Shown one piece after another: positions 54,109 to 63,437 of a stretch of DNA of 64,000 bases. Made by a program: the position numbers and the translations under genes. Numbering within the stretch: the first letter of the stretch is position 1; the number at the start of each line of letters is the position of its first letter. The DNA is from Acidobacteriota bacterium. GTDB lineage: Bacteria > Pseudomonadota > Alphaproteobacteria > Caulobacterales > Hyphomonadaceae. Where the stretch lies: assembly GCA_016712445.1 (NCBI GenBank), contig JADJRB010000010.1, positions 1 through 64,000 on the forward strand. Direction: 5' to 3'. Under the pieces are notes generated by a model. It was given only the letters and a program-made list of their open reading frames with translations. It had not been told where the DNA came from and made no database searches.

Positions 54109-56685
54109 ATGAAGTCACCTAACGCTACCCGTATGATTCTTGCTGCGGGTGTATCCGCCATTGCCCTGACTGCGCAGGCGCCTGCCCTCGCGCAGGAAGA
54201 CACGGCGGCCGACGCCGCCACCGAAACCGAAGAAGCCAGCAGCGACCTGAAACTCGGCTCGATCGTCGTCACAGCCCAGCGCCGCGAAGAGTCCGCGCAG
54301 GACGTGCCGATGGCGATCCAGGCCTTCAGCGAAGACACGCTGAAACAGCTCAATATCGACAGCGTCGAAGACCTGCAGATGGTCGTCCCCGGCTTCACGG
54401 TCTCGCAGTCTTACCAGGGCGTACCGACCTATACGCTGCGCGGCATCGGCTTCAACACGATCAACCTTTCGGCCACCTCGACCGTCGGTACCTATGTCGA
54501 CGAGGTTGCCTATCCCTACCCGTTCATGAACTCCGGCCCGGTGTTCGATGTCTCGCGCGTGGAAGTGCTGAAGGGCCCGCAGGGCACGCTGTTCGGCCGC
54601 AACACGACCGCCGGCCTCGTCAACGTCGTCACCAACAAGCCGGGCGACGAATTCGAAGCCAGCATGTCGGCCGACTACGGCAACTATGACACCTGGAACC
54701 TCGAAGCCATGGTGAACCTGCCGATCTCCGACAACATCCAGGCGCGCTTCGCCATCCGCAGCGAAAACAGCGATGAGGGCTGGCAGCGCTCGGTGTCGCG
54801 TCCGAACGAGGACCGTGGCACGATCGACAAGCTTGGCTACCGCGCGTCACTGGCGATCCAGGCGACCGAAAACCTCGACATCAACCTTTCCTACAATGGC
54901 TGGACCAACAAGTCCGACACGATTGCCGGACAAGGCATCGGCCTGACCCCGAACACCGATCCGACCTTTATCGTGCCGGGCACGAGCGGTCCGTCGTCGG
55001 CTTCGGGCTTCAACCAGCCGGGTCTGGTAAGCTACCTCGCCAACAACTTCCCCACCTCGGCCGAGCAGGCTGACTGGGCGCCGTACGCGCTGCGCGCGGC
55101 TTCGGTCGCCGGCGTGCCGGGCATCCAGGGCCCGCACGAGGAAGATTCGACGTTCGACGCAATCCGCGTCGGCGTGAACTACACCTTCGACAACGACATG
55201 CGCCTCGTGTCGCTGACGGGTTACAACAAGCTGACGCGCGACGCCGTGCTCGACTGGTCGGGCGTGCCCTACCAGATCCTCCTGCAGGACGTGCAAGGCG
55301 AGATCAAGTCGGTCAGCCAGGAGCTGCGTCTCGAAGGCGAGACCGGCATCGCGAACTGGCTGGTCGGCGCCTATTACGGCAAGGACGAGACGACCGACGG
55401 CAACCGCACGATGCTGCGCGACAACGCCAACTCAAACTTCGTCTCGACCGCCGCCTACCTGTTGACGGTTGACCCGACGCTGCTCGGCCTGCCGGCCGCC
55501 GTGGCGCCGCTCGTGACCGCCGTCAACATCGATCCGGAGACGGGTCTTCCGTACACGGCGGCAGAGCTGCTGAACTCGTTCCAGACCTACTACGACACCG
55601 GCGACTTCGAATCGACGACGGCCAGCATCTTTGCCAACGCCGACTGGGAACTCAGCCCGGAATTCTCGCTGACCACCGGCATCCGCTACACGCAGGACAG
55701 CCAGAAATACACCGGCTGCTCCGGCGACGTGAACGGCTCGATGCAGCCGAACGTCAACGTGTTCAACCGCGTGTTCTTCTCGTTGATCTACGGCCTGCCG
55801 GTGCCGCCGGCGGCGCTGCAGGAAAACGGCTGCAACACCTACGACCTGGCCACCAACTCGTTCGGACCGGTCCAGTCGGACACGGATGAGGATAACGTCA
55901 GTTGGCGGATCGTCGGTAACTGGACGCCGCAGGACAACATGCTGCTCTTCGCGTCGGTGACGCAGGGCTACAAGTCGGCATCCACGCCCGTGAACGCGGC
56001 TTCCAAGTCCGAGCAAAACGCCCCGGCCACGCAGGAAGACCTGCTGGCCTATGAAGCCGGCATCAAGGCGCAGCTCTTCAACCAGCGCCTCCAGACGAAC
56101 GCTTCGCTGTTCTACTATGACTACACGGATAAGCAGTCGGCTTCGTTCTTCCCGGATCCGATCTACCGTGCGCTGTCGCGCCTGCAGAACATCCCGAAAT
56201 CGGAAGCCTACGGTCTCGACGCAGAAGTCACCTGGCTGGTCAACGAGAACCTGACGGCGATCGGTGGCCTGACGCTGCTAAAAACCGAGATCAAGGAATT
56301 CGACACGTCAGACGCGTTCGGCCTGCCGACCAGCTCCGCCGGCGACCCGCTGCTCTACAGCCCGGAGACCTCGGCCAGCCTCGCGCTGCTCTACGACCGT
56401 CCGATCAACGAAAGCCTCGGCTTCCGCGGATCGCTGTCCGGCCGCTGGCAGAGCGACTCGACGGCCGGTGATCCGGCGGACTCCCGCTACGACATCGACG
56501 CCTATGGCCTGCTGAACGGCTCGATCGGCGTCTATTCGATCAACAACAAGTGGGATGTGTCGGTGTGGGGCCAGAACCTCACCGACGAGTACTACTGGCA
56601 GCAGATCACCTCGAACGCGAACGTGATCCTGCGCTTTGCCGGCAAGCCGCGCACCTACGGTGTCACGCTGAGCTATCGTTACTAA
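54109..56685 (+). CDS. TonB-dependent outer-membrane receptor
   Basis: The 858-aa receptor has a signal peptide ending APALAQ, a TonB-box-like LGSIVVTAQRREESAQDVPM start, a plug domain (YTLRGIGFNTINLSATSTVG, VEVLKGPQGTLFGRNTTAGL) and a 22-strand barrel ending in the aromatic YGVTLSYRY. The IVVTAQRREE type is frequent among receptors for organic substrates in sphingomonads and Hyphomonadaceae. GGAGG precedes the ATG. Ligand unknown; the gene stands alone and is followed by a strong terminator. Confidence 0.95.
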   Translation: MKSPNATRMILAAGVSAIALTAQAPALAQEDTAADAATETEEASSDLKLGSIVVTAQRREESAQDVPMAIQAFSEDTLKQLNIDSVEDLQMVVPGFTVSQSYQGVPTYTLRGIGFNTINLSATSTVGTYVDEVAYPYPFMNSGPVFDVSRVEVLKGPQGTLFGRNTTAGLVNVVTNKPGDEFEASMSADYGNYDTWNLEAMVNLPISDNIQARFAIRSENSDEGWQRSVSRPNEDRGTIDKLGYRASLAIQATENLDINLSYNGWTNKSDTIAGQGIGLTPNTDPTFIVPGTSGPSSASGFNQPGLVSYLANNFPTSAEQADWAPYALRAASVAGVPGIQGPHEEDSTFDAIRVGVNYTFDNDMRLVSLTGYNKLTRDAVLDWSGVPYQILLQDVQGEIKSVSQELRLEGETGIANWLVGAYYGKDETTDGNRTMLRDNANSNFVSTAAYLLTVDPTLLGLPAAVAPLVTAVNIDPETGLPYTAAELLNSFQTYYDTGDFESTTASIFANADWELSPEFSLTTGIRYTQDSQKYTGCSGDVNGSMQPNVNVFNRVFFSLIYGLPVPPAALQENGCNTYDLATNSFGPVQSDTDEDNVSWRIVGNWTPQDNMLLFASVTQGYKSASTPVNAASKSEQNAPATQEDLLAYEAGIKAQLFNQRLQTNASLFYYDYTDKQSASFFPDPIYRALSRLQNIPKSEAYGLDAEVTWLVNENLTAIGGLTLLKTEIKEFDTSDAFGLPTSSAGDPLLYSPETSASLALLYDRPINESLGFRGSLSGRWQSDSTAGDPADSRYDIDAYGLLNGSIGVYSINNKWDVSVWGQNLTDEYYWQQITSNANVILRFAGKPRTYGVTLSYRY

Positions 56686-56712
56686 TCACTGAACCCTTCC
56701 TCCCAGGGACTT

Positions 56713-56744
56713 GCCGTGGCGGGCAACCGCCACGGCTTTCTTTT
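56713..56744 (+). terminator. Rho-independent terminator after TonB receptor
   Basis: A 10-bp perfect GC-rich stem (56713-56722 with 56727-56736) with a GCAA tetraloop is followed by TTTCTTTT. It begins 28 bp after the receptor stop. Confidence 0.92.
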
Positions 56745-56823
56745 GGCCGGAGGACTCGCCTCAGAGGCGAGCGGCAGGCATTTTGCACTAGGCTGGGCAG
56801 ACTTCCGTTTGGAGACAACGCTC

Positions 56824-57873
56824 ATGTTGCGCCTGAATTTGACCGCTGCCGCCCTGGTGGGCGCCGCCCTGCTCGCCGGTTGCGCCCAGACGGGCGAAAT
56901 TCCCGCGACGGCCCTGACCGTCGCTGCGGAAGCCCCGGCAGGCTGGCGGCCCTTCTCGGCTGATAGCCCGTGGAACACGCCGATCGGGGAGAACCCGAAA
57001 CTTGACCCGAATTCGGACGTTCTGGCAGCCGATGTCGGCGCCGGCGGCGATCTCTACATCAACATGGCCGAGTGGTCGGTCATGGTTAAGTATTTCGACT
57101 CCTCGGCCGCGCCGAAACGAAGCGTGCGCGCGCTGTACGAGGGCCGTTACGGCCGCGGCTTCGGGCCCGACGACCTGGTGCCGCTGCCGGCCGACACCCT
57201 GCCGGAAGGCGCCACCGACGCGCAGACCCACTACACCACGCTGGTCGATCCGGTTCGCAACATCGCCTGGGATACCCGCCAGCTCGGCAAGTCGCTGCAG
57301 GGCGACTGGTTTGCCGGCTTCGGCACGAAGGTCGACCTCACCGGCACCGGCGTCTCGATGCCCTGGATGAAGGCCGAGCGCAGTGACCTGGCCGCCGGCC
57401 CGCGCCCCTCGGGCACGCCGCTGATCGCTGGCCTGATCCGGGTTGACGAGGTCAAGGCCGGCCGCATCGATCATGCCCTGGCCTTCGCCTATCCGATGGC
57501 CCAGACTGGCAAGTTCGTGCCGCCCGCCAGCACGGCGCTGACGGCGGCGAGCCCCGAAGGCGAGCGCCATATCGGCCTGCCGATGGGCGCGCGGATCCAG
57601 CTGGACCCGGCGTACGACATCGACCAGACGCTGCTCTCGCCGGGCGCGAAAGTCGTCGCCAAGGCGCTGCAGGAATACGGCGCGATCCTCGTCGACGAGG
57701 CTGGCGCCACAGTGCTCTATGCCGAGAGCGGCGCCGAGCAACTGGCAGCGTGGGACGGCGTGCTTGCCGCCGGCGACCTGCAGATGCTGTTCACGCAGGA
57801 TTTCATCGCGACGCACTTCCGCGTCATCGATACCGGCCCCGCCCTGCCGGGCATTCCGGCAAAGCTCAACTAG
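56824..57873 (+). CDS. Hypothetical lipoprotein (349 aa)
   Basis: The start MLRLNLTAAALVGAALLAGC gives a lipoprotein signal with LAGC, after GGAGA. The mature protein (WRPFSADSPWNTPIGENPKL, DLYINMAEWSVMVKYFDSSA, HIGLPMGARIQLDPAYDIDQ) resembles, by its SPWNTP motif, a group of secreted proteins seen in soil bacteria that are sometimes linked to polysaccharide binding; I cannot name the family with certainty. No catalytic motif is visible. Confidence 0.75.
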   Translation: MLRLNLTAAALVGAALLAGCAQTGEIPATALTVAAEAPAGWRPFSADSPWNTPIGENPKLDPNSDVLAADVGAGGDLYINMAEWSVMVKYFDSSAAPKRSVRALYEGRYGRGFGPDDLVPLPADTLPEGATDAQTHYTTLVDPVRNIAWDTRQLGKSLQGDWFAGFGTKVDLTGTGVSMPWMKAERSDLAAGPRPSGTPLIAGLIRVDEVKAGRIDHALAFAYPMAQTGKFVPPASTALTAASPEGERHIGLPMGARIQLDPAYDIDQTLLSPGAKVVAKALQEYGAILVDEAGATVLYAESGAEQLAAWDGVLAAGDLQMLFTQDFIATHFRVIDTGPALPGIPAKLN

Positions 57874-58282
57874 GCCGGGACGTGTCGTAGGGACTGTCGA
57901 GGGAGAAGGTGGGGATGATTGCCACCATCTCCTCGCCATTCTCACCCACGAGGTCGTAGGTGCCCCGCATGATGCCTGATGGTGTCGCCAGCGGCGCACC
58001 GGACGTGTAGTTGAAGCGCTCGCCCGGGCCGAGCGTCGGCGTCTGGCCGATCACGCCTTCGCCGTCCACAGCCTGCAGCCGGCCGGCGGCATCCACGATC
58101 TGCCAATGGCGCCGCGCGATGGTCCAGGTCCGCTCGCTCTCGTTCTCCACATCGACCGTGTACTGCCACATGAAACGGTGGCGGCCGGGCTCCGATTCAT
58201 CGTGCAGGAAACGGGCGCGCACACGGATGCGCACACCGTCGGTCACGGCTTCGTAATGCGGAGGCGCAGGGCGTCGGGCCAT
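57866..58282 (-). CDS. apaG: ApaG protein
   Basis: ApaG is a small fibronectin-III-like protein named for its co-occurrence with apaH and sometimes linked to Co/Mg resistance. From ATG 58282 the 138-aa protein has VRIRVRARFLHDESEPGRHR, FMWQYTVDVENESERTWTIA, RRHWQIVDAAGRLQ, GEGVIGQTPTLGPGERFNYT, LATPSGIMRGTYDLV, all family hallmarks. Its end overlaps the convergent lipoprotein gene by 8 bases. metZ lies just upstream in the same direction (26 bp). Confidence 0.95.
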   Translation of the reverse strand: MARRPAPPHYEAVTDGVRIRVRARFLHDESEPGRHRFMWQYTVDVENESERTWTIARRHWQIVDAAGRLQAVDGEGVIGQTPTLGPGERFNYTSGAPLATPSGIMRGTYDLVGENGEEMVAIIPTFSLDSPYDTSRPS

Positions 58283-58307
58283 CGGGGAAGGCTTGAAGTC
58301 CAACCGT

Positions 58308-59522
58308 TCACAGCGCGTTAAGTGCGCCCTCGAAGTCTGCGACAAGATCGTCGCCATCCTCAAGTCCCACCGACACACGAACCCAGCTGCGGTCGAGTCC
58401 CATGGCGGCCTGTTCGGCATCCGTCAGGGCACGGTGGGTCGTCGTCGAGGGGTGGCAGGCGAGGGTCTTGGTGTCGCCGAGATTGTTGCAAATATCAGCG
58501 ATTTTCAGGCCGTTGAGAAACTTGAACGCTTCCGCCTGGCCGCCCTTCAGCGAAATCGCGAGCAGCGTGCCGCCGGACTTCATCTGCTTCTTATGAATTT
58601 CGTAATGTGGGTGGTCCTTGCGGTGCGGATAGCGCACGGCAGCCACGGCGGGATGTGCGGCGACCGCGTCGGCGAGCCGGGCGGCGGTGCGGCTTTGCGC
58701 TTCAACGCGCAGCTGCATGGTCTCGAGGCCTTTCAGCACGACCCACGCATTGAACGGCGAACAGGCCGGGCCGATGTGGCGCAGCCACGGATCGTACACC
58801 TCGGTCATCAGCTTTTCGTTGCAGAGGATGGCGCCGGCGAGGACGCGACCCTGCCCATCCATGTGCTTGGTGGCGGAGTAAGCCACTACATCGGCGCCGA
58901 GTTCGAACGGACGCTGCAGCACTGGCGTGGCGAACACGTTGTCGACGACGAGCAGCGCGCCGGCCTTCTTGCAGAGCTTGGACACGGCCGCGATGTCGAC
59001 GCCGTCGAGCAACGGGTTGGCCGGCGTCTCGATCAGCACCAGCTTGGCGCCCTTGGCGAGTTCGCGTTCCCAGGTGGCCAAGTCGGCGCCGTCGACGAAA
59101 CACGTCTCGATGCCGAATTTCGGCATCTGGTTTGTAAGGATCCAGCGGCAGGAGCCGAACAGCGCCGCAGCGGCGACGACACGGTCGCCGGCCTTCAGGG
59201 GCGCAAGGATAGCCGAGGAAATGGCGCCCATGCCGGAGCCGGTGACGCGGCAGGCCTCGGCGCCCTCGATCAGGCAGAGACGCTGCTGCAGCATCTCCGC
59301 CGTCGGGCTGCCGTAGCGGGAATAGACGAAGCCGCCTTCCCGGCCAGCCATGCGCGCCTCGGCCTGTTCAGCCGAATCGTAGGCGTAGCCGGAGGTCAGG
59401 AAGATGGCCTCTGAAATCTCGCCGAACTGCGAGCGCATCAGGCCGCCGCGCACCGCCTGGGTCGCAGGTTTCCAGCCTTTGGGCCCCTGTTCGGGATCGT
59501 CGCCGCCGGGTGCGTCAGCCAT
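58308..59522 (-). CDS. metZ: O-succinylhomoserine sulfhydrylase
   Basis: MetZ makes homocysteine directly from O-succinylhomoserine and sulphide, using PLP. The 404-aa protein shows QAVRGGLMRSQFGEISEAIF, YSRYGSPTAEMLQQRLCLIE, the PLP-Lys region VAYSATKHMDGQGRVLAGAI near residue 215, and SLGDTKTL-like NLGDTKTLACHPSTTTHRAL. Length and motifs fit MetZ over cystathionine gamma-synthase, but these are close relatives. It is divergent from the dCTP deaminase gene. Confidence 0.93.
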   Translation of the reverse strand: MADAPGGDDPEQGPKGWKPATQAVRGGLMRSQFGEISEAIFLTSGYAYDSAEQAEARMAGREGGFVYSRYGSPTAEMLQQRLCLIEGAEACRVTGSGMGAISSAILAPLKAGDRVVAAAALFGSCRWILTNQMPKFGIETCFVDGADLATWERELAKGAKLVLIETPANPLLDGVDIAAVSKLCKKAGALLVVDNVFATPVLQRPFELGADVVAYSATKHMDGQGRVLAGAILCNEKLMTEVYDPWLRHIGPACSPFNAWVVLKGLETMQLRVEAQSRTAARLADAVAAHPAVAAVRYPHRKDHPHYEIHKKQMKSGGTLLAISLKGGQAEAFKFLNGLKIADICNNLGDTKTLACHPSTTTHRALTDAEQAAMGLDRSWVRVSVGLEDGDDLVADFEGALNAL

Positions 59523-59587
59523 GTTCGCGCTCGTCCTTGTGTTTCCGGGAGAGGGACTTATGCCTGATGACCCATGGGGTGCAAGTG

Positions 59588-60601
59588 ATGGCGGATTCGG
59601 CGGGCGTGCTGCCCGACTTCGAGATAGACGCGCTGGTGGCCTCAGGGGCCATCCGCAGCACGCTTCCGCTTGAGCCGGGTCAGGTCCAGCCGGCGAGCCT
59701 GGACTTGCGGCTGGCGGAAGATGCCTACCGGCTGCGTGCGAGCTTCCTGCCCGGCAAGGACCGCTCGGTCGCCGACATGCTGCAGGAGCCGGGCATCCAG
59801 ATGCACCGGGTGGAGCTGACTGGCCAGGGCGCCGTGCTGGAGACAGGCTGCGTCTATCTTGTGCCGCTGCAGGAAGGCCTGCGCCTGCCTGCCGGCCTCG
59901 CCGCGCGGGCCAATCCGAAGAGTTCGACAGGGCGCATCGATGTGTTCACGCGCCTCGTGACCAATCGCGGCCGGGCCTTCGACGAAGTGCCGATGGGCTA
60001 TTCCGGGCCGCTATACCTGGAAGTGAGCCCGCGCACCTTCCCGATCATGGTGCGCCCCGGCGACCGGCTGGCGCAGATCCGGTTCAAGCGGAAGAAGCCG
60101 GAAACGCTGAAGGAAAAGGTGGTATCGATCGACCTTGAGCCGCCGGCCGGCGAACCAGCGGGCTACCGGGCGAAGCATCATTCGGGCGTGGTCGACTTGC
60201 GCGGACTCGGCGCGCACGAAGCGGCGCAGTTCTGGGAGCCGGTGTATCCGAAGGATGGGCGCATCGTGCTCAATCCGGAAGAGTTCTACATCCTCGTCAG
60301 CCGCGAGACCGTGAAGGTCGCCGCCGACGAGGCGGCCGAGATGGCCCCGATCGCGCCGGAACTGGGCGAATTCCGGGCCCATTATGCAGGCTTCTTCGAT
60401 CCGGGCTTCGGCCTGAACACGGGCGGCAGCCGGGCGGTGCTGGAAGTGCGCTCACGCGACGTGCCTTTCATCCTCGAGCACGGCCAACCGGTGGCGAAAC
60501 TGATCTACGAGGACATGACCGCCAAGCCGCGCGCTCTCTATGGTGGGCAAGGCTCCAACTATCAGGGCCAGGGCCTCAAGCTTTCGAAGCATTTCGCCTG
60601 A
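59588..60601 (+). CDS. Double-length dCTP deaminase
   Basis: The enzyme deaminates dCTP to dUTP for dTMP synthesis. This 337-aa form is about twice the length of the E. coli enzyme and has two dUTPase-fold halves: LEPGQVQPASLDLRLAEDAY, LAARANPKSSTGRIDVFTRL (catalytic-type SSxGR) in the first, and RETVKVAADEAAEMAPIAPE and GQGSNYQGQGLKL in the second. Such tandem forms are known in Caulobacterales relatives. ATG 59588 is adopted; an in-frame ATG at 59567 would add seven residues. It is divergent from metZ. Confidence 0.88.
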   Translation: MADSAGVLPDFEIDALVASGAIRSTLPLEPGQVQPASLDLRLAEDAYRLRASFLPGKDRSVADMLQEPGIQMHRVELTGQGAVLETGCVYLVPLQEGLRLPAGLAARANPKSSTGRIDVFTRLVTNRGRAFDEVPMGYSGPLYLEVSPRTFPIMVRPGDRLAQIRFKRKKPETLKEKVVSIDLEPPAGEPAGYRAKHHSGVVDLRGLGAHEAAQFWEPVYPKDGRIVLNPEEFYILVSRETVKVAADEAAEMAPIAPELGEFRAHYAGFFDPGFGLNTGGSRAVLEVRSRDVPFILEHGQPVAKLIYEDMTAKPRALYGGQGSNYQGQGLKLSKHFA

Positions 60602-60708
60602 GGGCGTGGAACCCGTTGATTTTCTATGCATTGATCCGGCAACCCGCCACAAGCGCGGGGGCCGTTCGCGAGTGCGACCGGCTACGCTCGTCACTGAAAG
60701 GATGTGCC

Positions 60709-61014
60709 ATGAAATTCATCACGAAAGCCGCCCTCGCCCTCGGACTGGCTATTGCGCCCGTTGCGGCCGCAAATGCGCAGGCTCCCGAGTTCCGCGCTCC
60801 CGCTCCGCAATCCTTCAGCGCCGAGGAGCTTCAGAGCTACGGCCTGAACGAGAACCAGATCGCTACCGTGCAAGACTACGAGAAAGCCGGCTACCGCATT
60901 GAACTGCTGACGCCGGAAGAGGCCGAAGCCTACAATGCAGGCCTCTCGAACAACAACATCCTGGCCCTGATCGGCCTTGTCGCGATCGTGGTGGTGGTTG
61001 CAGCAGCCGTCTAA
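60709..61014 (+). CDS. Small exported membrane-tail protein (101 aa)
   Basis: From ATG 60709 (after AAAGGA) the protein has a signal peptide ending ANAQA, a charged middle (SFSAEELQSYGLNENQIATV, YEKAGYRIELLTPEEAEAYN) and a C-terminal membrane segment (ILALIGLVAIVVVVAAAV). One base separates its TAA from the ATG of the C39-like gene, so they are translated together. No family is recognised. Confidence 0.75.
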   Translation: MKFITKAALALGLAIAPVAAANAQAPEFRAPAPQSFSAEELQSYGLNENQIATVQDYEKAGYRIELLTPEEAEAYNAGLSNNNILALIGLVAIVVVVAAAV

Positions 61015-61728
61015 ATGAAGCTGCGCAATCTCTGTATGGCGCTGGTGCTCGGACTGGGTGCCTGCGCCATACATCCCGCGACCGACCCGGCGAGTTTTGC
61101 CGCGCAGACCGGTCGCAACAGTTTTGAGTTCCCCCGTACGAAAGTCGAGCCGCAAGACACGCTGCTCCTGCCCGTCACGCATGACCGGCAGGTCGACGGC
61201 GCCGCCTGCGGCGCACACGCGCTGGCGAGCCTGATCAATTATTGGGAAGGCGCCGGCACCGTGACCGGTGCACAGATGTTTGCCGAAGCGCCGCCCGCCG
61301 ACGCGGCGGCAGGTTATTCGATCGCCGAGGTGATGACACTGGCGCAAGGCCACGGCCTGCTGGCCAGCGCGGTGCGGATGCCCGCGGACGGACTGATCGC
61401 CGAACTGGAAGCCGGACGGCCTGTCATGGTGCCGGTGTCGGTTCCGTCCGTGTACGTGCAGCCTTGGCAACTACCGGGCGCCAACGTGCCTGTGCTGGGC
61501 GTTCCGGCTGATTTCGTGACGACACGCACGGCGTGGCTGTCCGAACGGCTCGGACAGTCGATGCTCAACCACTATGTGCTCGTCGCCGGCTATGACGGCG
61601 ACACGTTCATCGTGATGGAGCCCGTGATGGGCCTGCGCACGATCTCAGCCGAAAGGCTGGAACGCTACCGTGCGCCCTTCGGCAACGCGGCGGTCGTATT
61701 CAGCCTTCCCGCCAGAACCGCAAACTGA
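61015..61728 (+). CDS. C39-like cysteine peptidase lipoprotein
   Basis: The 237-aa protein has a lipoprotein signal (ALVLGLGACAI), then a papain-like C39 fold: DGAACGAHALASLINYWEG gives Cys65 and the helix after it, and QSMLNHYVLVAGYDGDTFIV gives His186 with a following Asp. C39 domains cleave double-glycine leader peptides or act as bacteriocin-related peptidases; here the enzyme would face the periplasm, which is unusual for a leader peptidase. It is coupled to the small membrane protein upstream. Substrate unknown. Confidence 0.8.
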   Translation: MKLRNLCMALVLGLGACAIHPATDPASFAAQTGRNSFEFPRTKVEPQDTLLLPVTHDRQVDGAACGAHALASLINYWEGAGTVTGAQMFAEAPPADAAAGYSIAEVMTLAQGHGLLASAVRMPADGLIAELEAGRPVMVPVSVPSVYVQPWQLPGANVPVLGVPADFVTTRTAWLSERLGQSMLNHYVLVAGYDGDTFIVMEPVMGLRTISAERLERYRAPFGNAAVVFSLPARTAN

Positions 61729-61732
61729 TCCC

Positions 61733-63319
61733 TCAATCCTTGATCGGCGGCACCGGCTGCGGCGGCACGTCTGCATCCTGCTCGTGCACCTCGACCAGGC
61801 CGAGCGCCACGTGGCTGTGCTTGCGGCTGTAGAGGAAATAAATCGCGAGGCCGATCGCGCCCCACACGGGCAAGACCATCTTCGCCACGAACGGCAGGTT
61901 CAGGTAAAGGCCGAGGCAGCCGATGGCGGCGAGCGGCGCAATGATCCAGACGAGCGGCGTACGGAACGGCCGATGGCGATGCGGGTCCTTGCGGCGGAGC
62001 ATCATCACAGCGATGGCGACCATGAAGAATGCGAACAGCGTGCCGGAGTTCGAAATGTCCGCCAGCTGACCAACCGGGAAGAAGGCCCCGGCGATGGCGA
62101 CGCAGATGCCGGTGAAGATCGTCATCTTCCAGGGCGTACGGTATTTCGGGTGTACGTCGGCAAGTTTTTCCGGCAGCAGGCCGTCACGCGCCATGACGAA
62201 GAAGATGCGCGTCTGGCCGTAGATCATCATCAGGATAACCGAGGGTAGCGCGATCGATGCGGCGAGACCGACGAGGTTGCCGACCACACCGAAATCAATG
62301 ATGCGCAGCGTTTCGGCGAGCGCTTCCTTCGAGCAGACGATCGGGGCATCGCCCAGAGCTTTCAGTTCGGCGCAGCGGTCAGCGAACGCGACACCGTCCG
62401 GCGAGAGCACATTGCCGGCGGCATCGGTGATCGGCTGGGCGCCGACCGTACCGATCACGCCGGCCGCGACGAGCAAGTAGAAGATGGTACAGATGCCGAG
62501 CGAGCCGATCAGGCCGATAGGCACGTTGCGCTGCGGGTTCTTCGTCTCTTCGGCGGCGGTCGACACCGCGTCGAAGCCGACATAGGCGAAGAAGATCGAC
62601 GCCGCTGCGCCAACGACGCCGAGGCCGCCTTCACCGAAGAAGCCCGTGGGCATGAGCGGCGAAAAATTCTCGCCCTTGATGATCGGCAGGCTGAGCGCGA
62701 TGAAGGCGGTCAGCGCGACGACTTTCACGGCGACAAGGACGGCGTTGACCGATGCGCTCTCGCTGGTGCCGAGCACGAGCAGCCAGGTAACGAGGCCCGC
62801 CACCACGATGGCCGGCAGATTGATGATGCCGTGACTGAAATCGACGGACGGAACGAAGCCGTCAAAGCCCCACGCGGGACCACTACTGAGGAAATCCGGT
62901 AAGGCGAGGCCTGTCGTGCTGTGCACCAGCCCCATGACGTAGCCCGACCAGCCGACGCAGACGGCAGAGGCCGCGACCGCGTATTCGAGGATCAGCGCCC
63001 AACCGACCATCCAGGCGAGCAACTCGCCCATCACCGCGTAGGTGTAGGTGTAGGCGGAGCCCGATACCGGCACCATCGAGGCGAGTTCGGAATAGCAGAG
63101 CGCGGCGACGGCGCAGACGAAGCCTGCGATGACAAAGGAGAACATCATCCCCGGCCCGGCCTTCTGCGCCGCGGCTGCGGTCAGCACGAATATCCCTGTG
63201 CCGATGATCGCGCCGATGCCGAGCAGCGTCAGCTGGATCGGCCCCAGCGAACGATGGAGTGATTTCTTTTCCGCCGTCGCAAGGATGGCGTCGAGCGATT
63301 TAACCCGGTCAAAGATCAT
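61733..63319 (-). CDS. APC-family amino-acid permease
   Basis: The 528-aa transporter begins LGPIQLTLLGIGAIIGTGIF (TM1 with the GIGAIIGTGIF substrate motif), has about 12-14 membrane helices and includes FAYVGFDAVSTAAEETKNPQ and SIALPSVILMMIYGQTRIFF. It matches the cationic amino-acid transporter branch of APC. An insert with three Cys (FADRCAELKALGDAPIVCSK) lies in a periplasmic loop between TM8 and TM9. The gene faces the C39 gene convergently. Substrate not determined. Confidence 0.93.
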   Translation of the reverse strand: MIFDRVKSLDAILATAEKKSLHRSLGPIQLTLLGIGAIIGTGIFVLTAAAAQKAGPGMMFSFVIAGFVCAVAALCYSELASMVPVSGSAYTYTYAVMGELLAWMVGWALILEYAVAASAVCVGWSGYVMGLVHSTTGLALPDFLSSGPAWGFDGFVPSVDFSHGIINLPAIVVAGLVTWLLVLGTSESASVNAVLVAVKVVALTAFIALSLPIIKGENFSPLMPTGFFGEGGLGVVGAAASIFFAYVGFDAVSTAAEETKNPQRNVPIGLIGSLGICTIFYLLVAAGVIGTVGAQPITDAAGNVLSPDGVAFADRCAELKALGDAPIVCSKEALAETLRIIDFGVVGNLVGLAASIALPSVILMMIYGQTRIFFVMARDGLLPEKLADVHPKYRTPWKMTIFTGICVAIAGAFFPVGQLADISNSGTLFAFFMVAIAVMMLRRKDPHRHRPFRTPLVWIIAPLAAIGCLGLYLNLPFVAKMVLPVWGAIGLAIYFLYSRKHSHVALGLVEVHEQDADVPPQPVPPIKD

Positions 63320-63437
63320 GTGATTGTCCTGAACAGCCTGGTACGCCTGCGCGTATCCACCAACATTCCCGCTATCGGCGCGAACCTAGCGGATCGGGCG
63401 GCGGGCGCAAGCCAGACTCGCGCGGCGCGCGACGCAG

